NCBI RefSeq assembly: GCF_036192275.1
Contig: NZ_CP108088.1
Span: forward strand, 2,853,501 to 2,917,500
Direction: 5' to 3'
Length of the DNA stretch: 64,000 nucleotides
Origin: Streptomyces sp. NBC_00250
GTDB lineage: Bacteria > Actinomycetota > Actinomycetes > Streptomycetales > Streptomycetaceae
Below are positions 1 through 8,590 of this stretch, one piece after another. The first letter of the stretch is position 1. Each line of letters begins with the position of its first letter. The notes under the pieces are model-generated. The model made no database searches. It was not told the DNA's origin and saw nothing but the letters and a program-made list of their open reading frames with translations. The translations under genes were made by a program, and so were the position numbers.

Positions 1-1239
1 CTTGCGCAGGATCAGGCTGATCCGGGGCACGGTCGCGTTGCAGTACGCGTACAGCAGCTTCGCGCCGTGGCGGATGATTCCACCGTGCTCCTGGTCGACG
101 CCCGGCAGGAAGCCGGGTACGTCCAGAAGGGTGATGATCGGGATGTTGAAGGCGTCGCACATCTGCACGAAGCGGGCGGCCTTCTCGGAGGCCTCGATGT
201 CCAGGACACCGGCCAGCGTCTGGGGCTGGTTGGCGACGAGACCGACGACCTGGCCGTCGAGCCGGGCGAGGGCGCAGATGATGTTGCGGGCCCAGCGCTC
301 GTGGATCTCCAGGTAGTCGCCGTCGTCGACGAGCTCCTCGATGACCTTGTGCATGTCGTACGGGCGGTTGCCGTCGGCCGGGACCAGGTCGAGCAGGACG
401 TCGGAGCGGCGGTCCGCCGGGTCCTCGGAGGCGACGGTCGGCGGGTTCTCGCGGTTGTTCTGCGGGAGCATCGACAGGAGGTAGCGGACCTCCGCGATGC
501 AGGTCTCCTCGTCGTCGTACGCGAAGTGGGAGACACCGGAGACACCCGCGTGGACATCGGCGCCGCCGAGGCCGTTCTGGGTGATCTCCTCGCCGGTGAC
601 CGCCTTGACGACGTCCGGTCCGGTGATGAACATCTGCGAGGTCTCGCGGACCATGAAGACGAAGTCCGTGAGGGCCGGGCTGTAGGCCGCGCCGCCGGCG
701 CACGGGCCGAGCATCACCGAGATCTGCGGGATGACACCCGAGGCGCGGGTGTTGCGCTGGAAGATGCCGCCGTAGCCGGCGAGGGCGGAGACGCCCTCCT
801 GGATACGGGCGCCGGCGCCGTCGTTCAGGGAGACCAGCGGGGCTCCGGCCGCGATGGCCATGTCCATGATCTTGTGGATCTTCGTCGCGTGCGCCTCGCC
901 GAGCGCGCCGCCGAAGATCCGGAAGTCGTGCGCGTAGACGAAGACCGTCCGGCCCTCGACCGTGCCCCACCCGGTGATCACACCGTCGGTGTACGGCTTC
1001 TTCGCCTCCAGGCCGAAGCCCTGGGCGCGGTGCCGGCGCAGTTGCTCGACCTCGTTGAAGGAACCGGGGTCGAGCAGCAGCTCGATGCGCTCGCGCGCCG
1101 TCAGCTTGCCCTTCGCGTGCTGGGCCTCGGTCGCGCGCTCACTCGGGCCACGCAGGGCCTGCTCGCGCAGGACGTGCAGCTCGGCCACTCGGCCACGGGC
1201 GTCGGCGGGCTCGCTCGGGATCTGATCCACAACGGTCAT
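1..1239 (-). CDS. pccB: Acyl-CoA (propionyl-CoA) carboxylase beta subunit, 3' end cut by window
   Basis: Carboxyltransferase subunit that moves CO2 from the biotinylated alpha subunit to propionyl- or acetyl-CoA, giving methylmalonyl- or malonyl-CoA in the cytoplasm. 413 codons are visible; family members run to about 530 residues, so the C-terminal part lies beyond base 1. ATG at 1239 opens a product beginning MTVVDQIPSE. It contains the carboxyltransferase core with GARIQEGV, the acyl-CoA oxyanion segment MLGPCAGGAAYSPA, and FLPGVDQEHGG close to the window edge. The neighbour upstream, GH101, is unrelated and separated by a terminator. Substrate choice (propionyl versus acetyl) cannot be settled from this fragment. 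Confidence 0.93.
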   Translation of the reverse strand, partial: MTVVDQIPSEPADARGRVAELHVLREQALRGPSERATEAQHAKGKLTARERIELLLDPGSFNEVEQLRRHRAQGFGLEAKKPYTDGVITGWGTVEGRTVFVYAHDFRIFGGALGEAHATKIHKIMDMAIAAGAPLVSLNDGAGARIQEGVSALAGYGGIFQRNTRASGVIPQISVMLGPCAGGAAYSPALTDFVFMVRETSQMFITGPDVVKAVTGEEITQNGLGGADVHAGVSGVSHFAYDDEETCIAEVRYLLSMLPQNNRENPPTVASEDPADRRSDVLLDLVPADGNRPYDMHKVIEELVDDGDYLEIHERWARNIICALARLDGQVVGLVANQPQTLAGVLDIEASEKAARFVQMCDAFNIPIITLLDVPGFLPGVDQEHGGIIRHGAKLLYAYCNATVPRISLILRK

Positions 1240-1694
1240 GTACCGACCCTACGAAGTCGGACAAGAAAACCCCGCCGTCGACTCCGTACAGTCTCCCGTG
1301 TCGATTCCTGGTGGGGCCGGACAGAACGATGACCCGACCAGCGCGAGTGAACAGCCAGGGACCCCTCGTGTTTGTAGGGTTCCGACACCGACCTCAGCGA
1401 GTCGGGATGATTCGGGCACTGCCCGTCCTGCCCATGGGCGGCGGATCGCCCCGGCCGTGTTCCACACCAGCATGGCATTCTCCGCGGCACCGCCGACCAG
1501 GTGGGCCGTCGCGCCGCGGCACCCCCGCCCGCTGAAAACGGGACACGGCGAGACGTATGTGCCGTCTCGCCGTGCCCTGTGAGGGTGGCCTGTGAGCAGG
1601 CCCGTACGGGTTGGCCCGTGCGGGTGACCTCCTCTGTGCACTCCGGTCAGCTCACGTCAGCGCATCCGGCTCGCGTCAGCTCTTCTCGGCCATT
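1240..1694. other. 455-bp intergenic region between pccB and the GH101 gene
   Basis: No credible gene is seen on either strand. It must hold the pccB promoter (reading leftward) and it contains the GH101 terminator hairpin at 1540-1577. Short open frames here lack ribosome-binding sites and recognisable products. Confidence 0.6.
1540..1577 (-). terminator. Rho-independent-like terminator of the GH101 gene
   Basis: CACGGCGAGACG (1544-1555) pairs perfectly with CGTCTCGCCGTG (1563-1574) across a 7-nt loop. On the minus strand the stem is followed by a short T4 run. It lies about 120 bp past the GH101 stop codon. Confidence 0.75.
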
Positions 1695-4600
1695 TCAGCC
1701 TCCGCAGTGGAAGCGGGCGTTCCCCCAGTCCGCGTGGTCGTTGCCGTTGCCGTCGCCTCCGTCGCCGACCACCAGGTCGACCCAGGTGGCGCCGGTGACG
1801 TCGGCGGTGAGCGACCAGGCCGTGTCGGTGGCCTTGAGGACCGGGGACTTCACCTTCTCCGTTCCGTCGGCGAGGACGCTGAACTGGACGCTGCCCCGGC
1901 TGGTCTGGACGTCGTCCACCCCGACCTCGGCGGTGAGGGAGGTGCAGCGGCCGCCCAGGTAGTAGCGGACCTTCGCGGGCGCGTGGCTGCCGAGGCCCTT
2001 GGCGTACGTCACTCCCCCGACGCGCAGCGGGGAGCCGTCGCCGGTGCCCGTCTCGCCGTTGGAGAGGTCGCGCTCGACGGGGCCCCAGCCGTTGGTGGCC
2101 GAGGTCCAGTCCAGGTCGCTGGCCCAGCTGTCGGCGGTGGGCGGCGGGGGCAGCGTACGGACGGTGGTGGCGGCGGTGAGCTTCCGCTCCCCTCCCCCGA
2201 CCCTGTAGGCGACGGAGGCGTCGAGCGTGTACGGCCGGTAGGCCGCGTCCACCGGAGGCGTCACCTGCCAGGTGGCGGTGGCCTTCCCGCCCGCCGCGAC
2301 CGTGCCCAGGGAGACGGGTGCGGCCGGTTCGGCGGTCCAGCCCGCCGGGAGGGTGAGTTCGGCCCGGGCGCCGGAGACCTCGCCCGCCTCGTCGTTGGCG
2401 AAGGTGGCCGTGACCTGGTTCGGGCGGCCCGGCTCCAGGGTCTCGGGCGCGGCGACGGTGAGCGTGCCGCAGGCGGCGCGCTCGGCGGCCGGGCCGAGGT
2501 CGGTGACGGTGAAGGCGTCGAGGACGAAGTCGGCGCCGTCCGGGGCGTCACCGCGCTTGCGCAGGCCCGTCCAGGTGTCGCCGCAGCCGGCCGTGACGGT
2601 CTCGGAGAAGTGCCCGTCGGCCCTCTGCTGCCCGAGGGGGGTGCGGCGGGTCTCCACGGAGGTCCCGTTCGCACGGTCGTAGCCGGTGACCCACTCGTAC
2701 GCGCCCGCGTGGCTCGATCGGTAGTCGTACTCGACGCGGTAGGTGCGGCCGTCCTTCATGGGGACGGTCCAGGGCGCGGTCCGGTAGACCAGTCCGCTGT
2801 TCTCGTCGTGGGACTTGAGGGACTCGGCGCCGCCGATGACGTCGTCGATCAGCTTCCCGTTCCAGCCGGCCTGGGTGTACGGGGCGTGCAGCTGGGCGAT
2901 GTGGGTGCGCGGGTCGGTCGTACCGCCGGAGTCGCCCTTGAGGAAGGGGCCCCAGCCCTGGTCGACGGCCTCGAAGTCCTCGTACACCAGCGTTCCGGCC
3001 TTGCCGGCGGGGGCGTTGGCGACGATCCGGACGTCGTCGATCCGGACGGTGGCGGCGCTGCCGCTCGCGGCCTGGATCCGCAGCGGGGTGCTGCCGCCGA
3101 CCGGTGCGGTGAAGGTGACCTTGGCGCGCTGGAAGCGGGTGCCGTTCCAGTCGGAGGCGGCGACCCGGTCCTGGAGCGAGGAGCGTTCGACGGTGACGGC
3201 CTGCCCGCCGATCGAGAGGGTGGTGGGCCGGGTGGCGCCCGCCGCGACCTCGATGAGGGCGGAGGCGGTGTACCGCTTGCCGGGGGTGAGTCCGGTGATC
3301 TGCTGGCGGACCGAGGCGGCGGCGGTGCCGGAGAGCGCGGCGCTGTTGCGGCCCTGCTCGTCGGTGTCACGGGCGACGGTGCCGGCCTTGGTCCAGCCGG
3401 TGAGCTTCGCGTCGTTGAAGCCGGGGTCCTTCACCGGGGTGCCCTGGCCCCACTTGGCGGCGGCCTGGTCGGGGGCCCGGTCGGGGTAGAGGACGTAGGG
3501 CTGCCCGGCGACGGCGTCGAGGGTGATCTTCCCGCCGGTGGGCCGCACGGTGGCGGTCTTCACGCGTCCGTTGTCGGTGAGCTTGTAGACGGAGTACGAG
3601 CCGGCACCGGCCGGGACGGCCCAACTGGTCGTGCCGCCGGTCTTGTTGTAGTGGTAGAGCTTCTTCCCGCCGTCCTTGCCGCCGTCTTTTCCGCCGTCCC
3701 AGGGCAGCAGGTAGTTCTCGCCGTCCAGGACCTTGCGGCCGTTGTCGTAGAAGGTGCGGCGGCCGTCCTCGACGGTGCCGCGGACCCCGCCGGTGAAGGT
3801 GAGGTCGTTGCCGTTCCAGCGGGTGATCTTCTGCTGCTGGAGGTACTTGGCGGGCAGGTTCCGCTGCCAGATGTTGGCAGTGAAGTCGTTCCAGTCGGTC
3901 TCGCCGGTCCAGCCCTCGAAGTCGACGAGGGCGGTCTGGCCGAGGACCGGGTGGTTGTTCCAGATGTCCTTCTCGCCGTTGCGGATGAAGCGGACGATCT
4001 GAGAGTTGATGCCCTTGTTGGTGGCGCCGCCGTAGTCGAGGTCGTTGGCCCAGTGGGACCAGAGGGAGGCCCTCTCGAACTTCTCGGACCACTCGGTGGC
4101 GACGTTCCAGCCCTGTGCCTGGACGGCGCGCATCGTCTCGTCGGCGATCCAGCCGTGGGTGTAGTAGACGTCGATGTAGAGCATGGAGAGGTTGCGGTCG
4201 GTCTCGTCGCGCAGCTGCTGGAAGCGGCGGGCGAGGTCGCCGCTGTTGATGTCGCGGCGCTGGTCGATGTAGTAGCTCTGGTTGAGCCAGTTCCAGCCGG
4301 GCTTCGTCTTGTCGACGAGGGTCTCGCTGAAGTTCTTCGCCTCGGGGTACGACTCGGTGGCGTTGACGTGGACGCCGAAGTCCGCGCCCCACTTCCGGCC
4401 CTCCTTGAGGAGGACGTTGAGGTCGGCGAGGCCGCCGGCCCGCTTGTTGTAGTTGCCGCCGTAGTCGGGGTGGGCGGAGTCGTGGCCCTCGGAGCCGTAC
4501 CCCTTGAGCAGCGCGAACTGGCCGAGTCCGTCGGTGGAGAGCGAGATCCGCTTGACGTCGTCGAGGGTGCGCAGGAAGGGGTGGGTGGCCTGGGAGGCGA

Positions 4601-5606
4601 AGTTGAACGGGATGTGGGCGACGACCCGGTCGGGGGTCTGCTCGCTACCGGGGGCCTTGATCCCGATCGTACGGAAGGCGACGGCGCCGTCCTGCCAGTC
4701 GGTGGCGCCGTCGGCGTTGGCGTCGGGGGTGACGACGACCTTGGCCCAGGGCAGACCGTCGCCGCTCGCGGGCTTCGGGGCACCCTCGCCGCGGTAGGTC
4801 CACTGGCCGGACCAGACGCCGACGCGGGTCTCGGTGCCGCTCTTGCGGGCCTGGTGCCAGAAGCGGGCGCCGTCGCGGGCGGACGCCCCGGTGGGCTTGT
4901 CGTAGCTGGAGTTGGACTCGACGGCGGCGGCGAGCTGCCCGGTGTTGACGATCGCGTAGCTCGCGCCGACCGGGTTCGCGTCGGCGGCGGTCGCGTCGGT
5001 GACCGGTGCGAAGACGTCGGCGGTACGGGTGGAGTCGGGGTCGAGCCGGGTGAAGGCGGTCGCCGCGCCGGCGTCCGAGGAGCCCACGGAGACCAGGTCG
5101 TGGCCCGGTATGTCGAGGGTGCCGACCCGGAAGCCCTCGGTGTCACGGACGGCGGTCACCTTGAAGGTGGTGGTCCGCCCCTCGACGCCGAGGCGCGCGT
5201 CGATCTCGACGCCGGGCAGCTCGGGGAAGGTGAGGGTGTACGCGGCGGAGGAGGCGGTCAGGACGGGGGCGCCCTTGGCCCGGACGGTGCGGGCGGTGCC
5301 GTTGAGGACGATCTCGGTGACCGGGGCCGTACTGCCGAGGAGGCGGGCACCGGTCGTGCGGTCGGTGTACGCGAGGACACGGGGGAAGTCCTCGGCGACG
5401 GCGACGGAGAGCTGGGGGGAGGCGATGACGGGGGCATCGGCGGCCGCGGTGGCGGCTGCGGCGCCTCCGGCCGGGGCGCCCTCGGCCGTGGCGCCCCCGG
5501 CCGCGGTGCCTTCGGCGAGCGCGGGCCCGGCCAGGGCGAACACGGCGGAGGAAGCGACGGCGAGCGCGCAGACTGCACGGATTCTTCGCGAAGGGGGGAG
5601 GGACAT
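1695..5606 (-). CDS. Secreted GH101 endo-alpha-N-acetylgalactosaminidase
   Basis: Releases Gal-beta-1,3-GalNAc (core 1 O-glycan) from mucin-type glycoproteins; acts outside the cell. The start is ATG 5606, which opens a clear Sec signal peptide (MSLPPSRRIRAVC, hydrophobic core, ALA cleavage site). An in-frame GTG/ATG extension to 5705 would bury that signal. The GH101 core has MLYIDVYYTHG, with Asp479 as likely nucleophile, and NVATEWSEKF, with Glu505 as likely acid/base; these assignments rest on motif position. Downstream come carbohydrate-binding beta-sandwich segments, a NEW3-type domain (near residues 1060-1140) and a C-terminal NPCBM domain containing YAKGLGSHAPAKVRYYLGG. It is about 1303 aa, monocistronic, with terminators on both sides. 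Such enzymes are best known in gut and host-associated bacteria, so its presence suggests foraging on glycoproteins. Confidence 0.9.
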   Translation of the reverse strand: MSLPPSRRIRAVCALAVASSAVFALAGPALAEGTAAGGATAEGAPAGGAAAATAAADAPVIASPQLSVAVAEDFPRVLAYTDRTTGARLLGSTAPVTEIVLNGTARTVRAKGAPVLTASSAAYTLTFPELPGVEIDARLGVEGRTTTFKVTAVRDTEGFRVGTLDIPGHDLVSVGSSDAGAATAFTRLDPDSTRTADVFAPVTDATAADANPVGASYAIVNTGQLAAAVESNSSYDKPTGASARDGARFWHQARKSGTETRVGVWSGQWTYRGEGAPKPASGDGLPWAKVVVTPDANADGATDWQDGAVAFRTIGIKAPGSEQTPDRVVAHIPFNFASQATHPFLRTLDDVKRISLSTDGLGQFALLKGYGSEGHDSAHPDYGGNYNKRAGGLADLNVLLKEGRKWGADFGVHVNATESYPEAKNFSETLVDKTKPGWNWLNQSYYIDQRRDINSGDLARRFQQLRDETDRNLSMLYIDVYYTHGWIADETMRAVQAQGWNVATEWSEKFERASLWSHWANDLDYGGATNKGINSQIVRFIRNGEKDIWNNHPVLGQTALVDFEGWTGETDWNDFTANIWQRNLPAKYLQQQKITRWNGNDLTFTGGVRGTVEDGRRTFYDNGRKVLDGENYLLPWDGGKDGGKDGGKKLYHYNKTGGTTSWAVPAGAGSYSVYKLTDNGRVKTATVRPTGGKITLDAVAGQPYVLYPDRAPDQAAAKWGQGTPVKDPGFNDAKLTGWTKAGTVARDTDEQGRNSAALSGTAAASVRQQITGLTPGKRYTASALIEVAAGATRPTTLSIGGQAVTVERSSLQDRVAASDWNGTRFQRAKVTFTAPVGGSTPLRIQAASGSAATVRIDDVRIVANAPAGKAGTLVYEDFEAVDQGWGPFLKGDSGGTTDPRTHIAQLHAPYTQAGWNGKLIDDVIGGAESLKSHDENSGLVYRTAPWTVPMKDGRTYRVEYDYRSSHAGAYEWVTGYDRANGTSVETRRTPLGQQRADGHFSETVTAGCGDTWTGLRKRGDAPDGADFVLDAFTVTDLGPAAERAACGTLTVAAPETLEPGRPNQVTATFANDEAGEVSGARAELTLPAGWTAEPAAPVSLGTVAAGGKATATWQVTPPVDAAYRPYTLDASVAYRVGGGERKLTAATTVRTLPPPPTADSWASDLDWTSATNGWGPVERDLSNGETGTGDGSPLRVGGVTYAKGLGSHAPAKVRYYLGGRCTSLTAEVGVDDVQTSRGSVQFSVLADGTEKVKSPVLKATDTAWSLTADVTGATWVDLVVGDGGDGNGNDHADWGNARFHCGG

Positions 5607-5679
5607 GCGCACTAGTTGGCCCCGCCCCGGCGGCACCGTCAACGAGATCGAGCCGCGCGGGCCCCTCCAGTCCAAGAAT

Positions 5680-5713
5680 CCCCTTCGGTTAGTCCAAGTG
5701 ACCACCGAAGGGG
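5680..5713. repeat. 10-bp inverted repeat upstream of GH101
   Basis: CCCCTTCGGT (5680-5689) and ACCGAAGGGG (5704-5713) form perfect arms around a 14-nt spacer. It lies between the M15-like gene's terminator and the GH101 start, so it could be a second terminator hairpin or a GH101 operator. Confidence 0.5.
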
Positions 5714-5731
5714 GTTCCTTGAGGCCGGCGG

Positions 5732-5757
5732 CCGGTCCGCGGACGATCCGCGGCCGG
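5732..5757 (-). terminator. Terminator hairpin of the M15-like gene
   Basis: CCGG-T-CCGCGGA (5732-5743) pairs with TCCGCGG-CCGG (5747-5757) with one bulged base and a 3-nt loop, immediately after the stop codon at 5769. Confidence 0.6.
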
Positions 5758-5768
5758 TCAGCGACCGG

Positions 5769-6278
5769 TCAGCAGCCGCCGCAATTGTAGAAGGTCACGT
5801 CCCAGTGGTTGCCCTCGTCGGCGTAGACGTTGCCCGCGCCGGACTTCCACTGCGGGGCGCCGTCCCCGCGGACACCGATGTACGTGAACGTGTTCTTCAC
5901 GTAGTTGGTGACACAGGTGGCCTTGCCGAAGTCGAGCTTGTAGCCGTTCCAGTGGGAGTACGTGCCGCTCGCGTGGCCCGTCTCGGTGCCTCCGGTGATG
6001 TTCAGGGCGCAGCCGCTGGCGCTCTTCAGGGTCTGGGCACCCTGGGCGGTGGCCAGGTTGAGCTGGTCGAAGGACGTGCAGGTGGAGACGTTGCGGTTGG
6101 AGCAGTTGCCGGACGAGCTCCAGGTGATCCCGGAGGACCGGAACATCGAGGTCGCGGTGGCGTGGCTGATCTTGGTGACCGCGTGGGCCTCGCCGGCGGC
6201 GGTGAGGACGCCGACGCCGGGCGCGAAGAGGGCGCCGAGGACGAGGGCCAGGGCGGTGAGGACGGAGCGGAACTTCAT
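5769..6278 (-). CDS. Small secreted Cys-rich protein with an M15-like metallopeptidase motif
   Basis: 169 aa with a signal peptide (MKFRSVLTALALVLGALFAP, cleavage near AHA33). The mature part has six cysteines (59, 67, 90, 122, 166, 169), compatible with disulfides. It carries SHWNGYKLD, matching the M15 zinc motif HxxGxxxD (His109, Asp116), and EGNH (Glu155, His158), matching the ExxH pair that supplies the catalytic base and third zinc ligand in D-Ala-D-Ala peptidases such as VanX. The ligand spacing is what I see; a peptidoglycan peptidase or lysin-like role is inference. Related proteins are usually annotated as hypothetical secreted proteins. It stands alone, with its own terminator. Confidence 0.75.
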   Translation of the reverse strand: MKFRSVLTALALVLGALFAPGVGVLTAAGEAHAVTKISHATATSMFRSSGITWSSSGNCSNRNVSTCTSFDQLNLATAQGAQTLKSASGCALNITGGTETGHASGTYSHWNGYKLDFGKATCVTNYVKNTFTYIGVRGDGAPQWKSGAGNVYADEGNHWDVTFYNCGGC

Positions 6279-6448
6279 CGGGAGTGCCTCCTGCTGGTGA
6301 CCGTGACGGTTGGGGACGGCAGTGCAGGTGGTGCCGGTGGCGCTGAGGGAACCGTGGCGCAGGGAGATGGTGCCGCAGTTCTACGCGCGTCCGAAAGGGG
6401 GCGTCGGCTTCCGGTTCGCCTCATCCGGATGAACATCTTCCCTAGATG

Positions 6449-6477
6449 TTGAAAATTGAACGGAATGCGTCTACAGT
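6449..6477 (+). promoter_or_regulatory. Vegetative-type promoter of the yceI gene
   Basis: TTGAAA (6449-6454) and TACAGT (6472-6477) are separated by exactly 17 nt and followed by an operator-like dyad and the YceI start. This is a good match to the HrdB/sigma-70 consensus. Confidence 0.7.
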
Positions 6478-6484
6478 CGTTCTC

Positions 6485-6498
6485 GTTGAAGGTTCAAC
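6485..6498. promoter_or_regulatory. Operator-like dyad (MarR-type candidate)
   Basis: GTTGAA-GG-TTCAAC (6485-6498) is a perfect inverted repeat placed just after the -10 element, where a repressor would block transcription. TTGAA/TTCAA dyads are typical of MarR-family sites, and YceI genes are often next to MarR genes. No MarR gene is seen here, so the regulator would act in trans. Confidence 0.55.
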
Positions 6499-6542
6499 AA
6501 GTACCGCTCAACAACAAATCTTCGATCAAGGAGCAGTCAGTC

Positions 6543-7154
6543 ATGGGTCTCTTCAACCGCAAGAGCAACGAGTCCGCCGTCGCCGTCGCCACCCTCCCCG
6601 TCGACCCGGCCCTGGCCGCCCTGACCGGCGACTACACCATCGACCCGGCCCACAGCAGCATCGGCTTCACCGTCCGTCACGCCATGGTCACCAACGTCCG
6701 CGGCACCTTCGCCGAGCACGAGGGCGCCCTCTCGCTGGACGGCGCGAACCCGGACGCCTCCACCGCCTCGATCGACATCAAGATCGCCTCGATCGACACG
6801 GGCATCGGCGACCGCGACGGTCACCTGCGCAGCGGCGACTTCTTCGACGCCGAGCAGTTCCCGCTGATGAGCTTCCGCTCCTCGGCCGCCGAGCAGCTGG
6901 GCGGCGACAAGTACCGGATCACCGGCGACCTGACCATCAAGGACGTCACGAAGCCGCTCGCCATCGACCTGGAGTTCAACGGCTCCGCGACGGACGTGTA
7001 CGGCAACGAGCGCGTCGGCTTCGAGGGCTCCGCCGAGATCCTGCGCTCCGACTGGGGCCTGACCTGGAACGCGGCCCTGGAGACCGGCGGTGTGATGGTC
7101 AGCGACAAGGTCAAGCTGAACTTCGACATCTCCGCGATCAAGAACGCCGCCTGA
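6543..7154 (+). CDS. YceI family protein
   Basis: 203 aa, beginning MGLFNRKSNES at ATG 6543, chosen because AAGGAG sits 9 nt upstream; the upstream in-frame ATGs lie inside the promoter and operator. The product shows the YceI lipocalin-like fold signatures: YTIDPAHSSIGFTVRH, GDFFDAEQFP, YRITGDLTIKDVTKP and GFEGSAEILRSDWGL. YceI proteins bind long isoprenoid or other amphipathic ligands. No signal peptide is present, so a cytoplasmic form is expected, whereas E. coli YceI is periplasmic. It is expressed from its own promoter with a bidirectional terminator after it. The exact ligand is unknown. Confidence 0.92.
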   Translation: MGLFNRKSNESAVAVATLPVDPALAALTGDYTIDPAHSSIGFTVRHAMVTNVRGTFAEHEGALSLDGANPDASTASIDIKIASIDTGIGDRDGHLRSGDFFDAEQFPLMSFRSSAAEQLGGDKYRITGDLTIKDVTKPLAIDLEFNGSATDVYGNERVGFEGSAEILRSDWGLTWNAALETGGVMVSDKVKLNFDISAIKNAA

Positions 7155-7191
7155 GGCTGATCATCCCCGGGGATCCTCCCCCGGTCACCCG

Positions 7192-7231
7192 AGCGCGCCC
7201 GCCCTCCGCCACAGCGGAAGGCGGGCGCTCG
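7192..7231. terminator. Bidirectional terminator between yceI and the serine hydrolase gene
   Basis: A long GC-rich hairpin (arms starting GAGCG at 7192 and ending GCTC at 7231, with GCCCGCC/GGCGGGC and TCCGC/GCGGA pairing) lies between the convergent stop codons at 7154 and 7251. Confidence 0.7.
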
Positions 7232-7250
7232 GCGTTGCGCGACGGCGCTC

Positions 7251-8408
7251 CTAGCTCTGACTCCCGACCGCCGCGGCCACCGCCGGGATCAGGCGGTCGT
7301 TCTCGGCGGCGCCTGGGCCGCCGCCGAAGGCGAAGCGGCGGCGGGTGTAGCTGTAGGCGAGGCCGGTGGCCGGGTCGGCGAAGGCCTGGGAACCGGGGGC
7401 GCCGCTGTGGCCGACGGCGGCGCGGGTGAGAGCCGGGTACCGGGTGGCCAGCGGGACGAAGCCGAGGCCGAAGGCGTTCTTCTCACCGGTCACCAGGTCC
7501 GTGCCGGAGGAGTGGATCCGGGCGACCTCGGCCAGGGTGTCCGGCTTCAGGAGCGGGGCGTGGCCGTCGAGCTCTCCGGCGATGGCGGCGTACATCCGGG
7601 AGAGGCCGCGCGCGGAGCCGATGCCGCCGCCGGAGAGCGGCGCCAGCGCCCGTACCGTACGGGAGTTGGCGTACGCGCAGCCGTCGAACGGCGGGTCCGC
7701 GTGGAGGTTGAACGCGATGGCCATGAGGCTGTCGGGGGCGATCGGGTTCTCCGCGAGGAGCGCCTGCTCGGCGGGCGTGGGCAGCATCGGCAGGGCCGTA
7801 CGGAAGCGGGGCTCCAGCTCCTCCGGCAGGCCGAGGTAGTAGTCGAGTGCGTACGGGGCGCGGACCCGCTCCTCGAACGTCTCCCGGATCGTCCGGCCGG
7901 TGGCCCGCAGGACGACCTCGCCGACCAGGGCTCCGATCACGAGGGCGTGGTAGCCGTGGGCGGTGCCGGGCTCCCAGAAGGGGCGCTGGCCGGCGAGCCG
8001 GGCGGCCACCACCCGGTCGTCGGCGAGTTCGTCGAGGCGGAAGCCTCCGTCGACGCCGATCACGCCGGAGCGGTGGGCGAGCAGCTGGCGCAGGGTCAGC
8101 CTCCCCTTGCCCTCGGCGGCGAACTCCGGCCACCAGGAGGAGACTTCGCGGTCCAGGTCGAGGGCGCCTTCCTGGACGAGGAGGGCGGCGACCAGGGCCA
8201 TGGCGCCCTTGGAGGAGGAGTAGAGGCCGAGGAGCGAGTCCCCGTCGACCCCGTCGCCGCCCCAGAGGTCCACGACGAGGCGGCCGTGGTGATGCACGGC
8301 GAGCTGGGCGCCGCCGTCGCGCGCCTCGTTCGCCACGACGGTGGCGAACTCCTCCCGTACGGCCTCGAATCCGGACTCCACCGTGCCGTGGACGCGGACG
8401 TCGCTCAT
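7251..8408 (-). CDS. Beta-lactamase-fold serine hydrolase (class C / EstB-like)
   Basis: 385-aa cytoplasmic-type protein of the beta-lactamase-related serine hydrolase family. The nucleophile motif SxxK is SSSK (Ser64, Lys67), followed by a YHAL segment in the position of the family Tyr motif and VGHSGAPGSQAF near the C-terminus in the KTG-loop region. The start ATG 8408 has AGGGGGAG upstream. No signal peptide is seen, which argues for an esterase or amidase rather than a periplasmic beta-lactamase. The natural substrate cannot be named. Confidence 0.87.
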   Translation of the reverse strand: MSDVRVHGTVESGFEAVREEFATVVANEARDGGAQLAVHHHGRLVVDLWGGDGVDGDSLLGLYSSSKGAMALVAALLVQEGALDLDREVSSWWPEFAAEGKGRLTLRQLLAHRSGVIGVDGGFRLDELADDRVVAARLAGQRPFWEPGTAHGYHALVIGALVGEVVLRATGRTIRETFEERVRAPYALDYYLGLPEELEPRFRTALPMLPTPAEQALLAENPIAPDSLMAIAFNLHADPPFDGCAYANSRTVRALAPLSGGGIGSARGLSRMYAAIAGELDGHAPLLKPDTLAEVARIHSSGTDLVTGEKNAFGLGFVPLATRYPALTRAAVGHSGAPGSQAFADPATGLAYSYTRRRFAFGGGPGAAENDRLIPAVAAAVGSQS

Positions 8409-8528
8409 CGCACTACTCCCCCTGAAGGCGGCTGACTTGTCTCAGACCCGGAACGATCGAAGGCACGCTTTCCTTCCCGGGCTCAGTCCCGGGCACCGTC
8501 CCGCATCCCGTCCCGCGTCCCGTCCCGC

Positions 8529-8543
8529 TTCAGGACGCCTGAA
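8529..8543. promoter_or_regulatory. 15-bp dyad upstream of the dnaN paralogue
   Basis: TTCAGG-ACG-CCTGAA (8529-8543) is a perfect inverted repeat about 50 bp before the clamp gene start. It is preceded by a run of CCCGTCCCGC-like repeats (about 8490-8530). Candidate operator; function not established. Confidence 0.4.
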
Positions 8544-8590
8544 CCTGCTGGTCGACGGCATTGTCAGTGGCGGCGGCTAGCGTCGGCGGC

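Noticed and set aside
1611..5615. A 1334-aa plus-strand open frame opposite GH101
   Set aside because: GC-rich Streptomyces DNA gives long antisense frames. The product is V/G/D-rich repeats with no domain, and the minus frame has a signal peptide and GH101 motifs.
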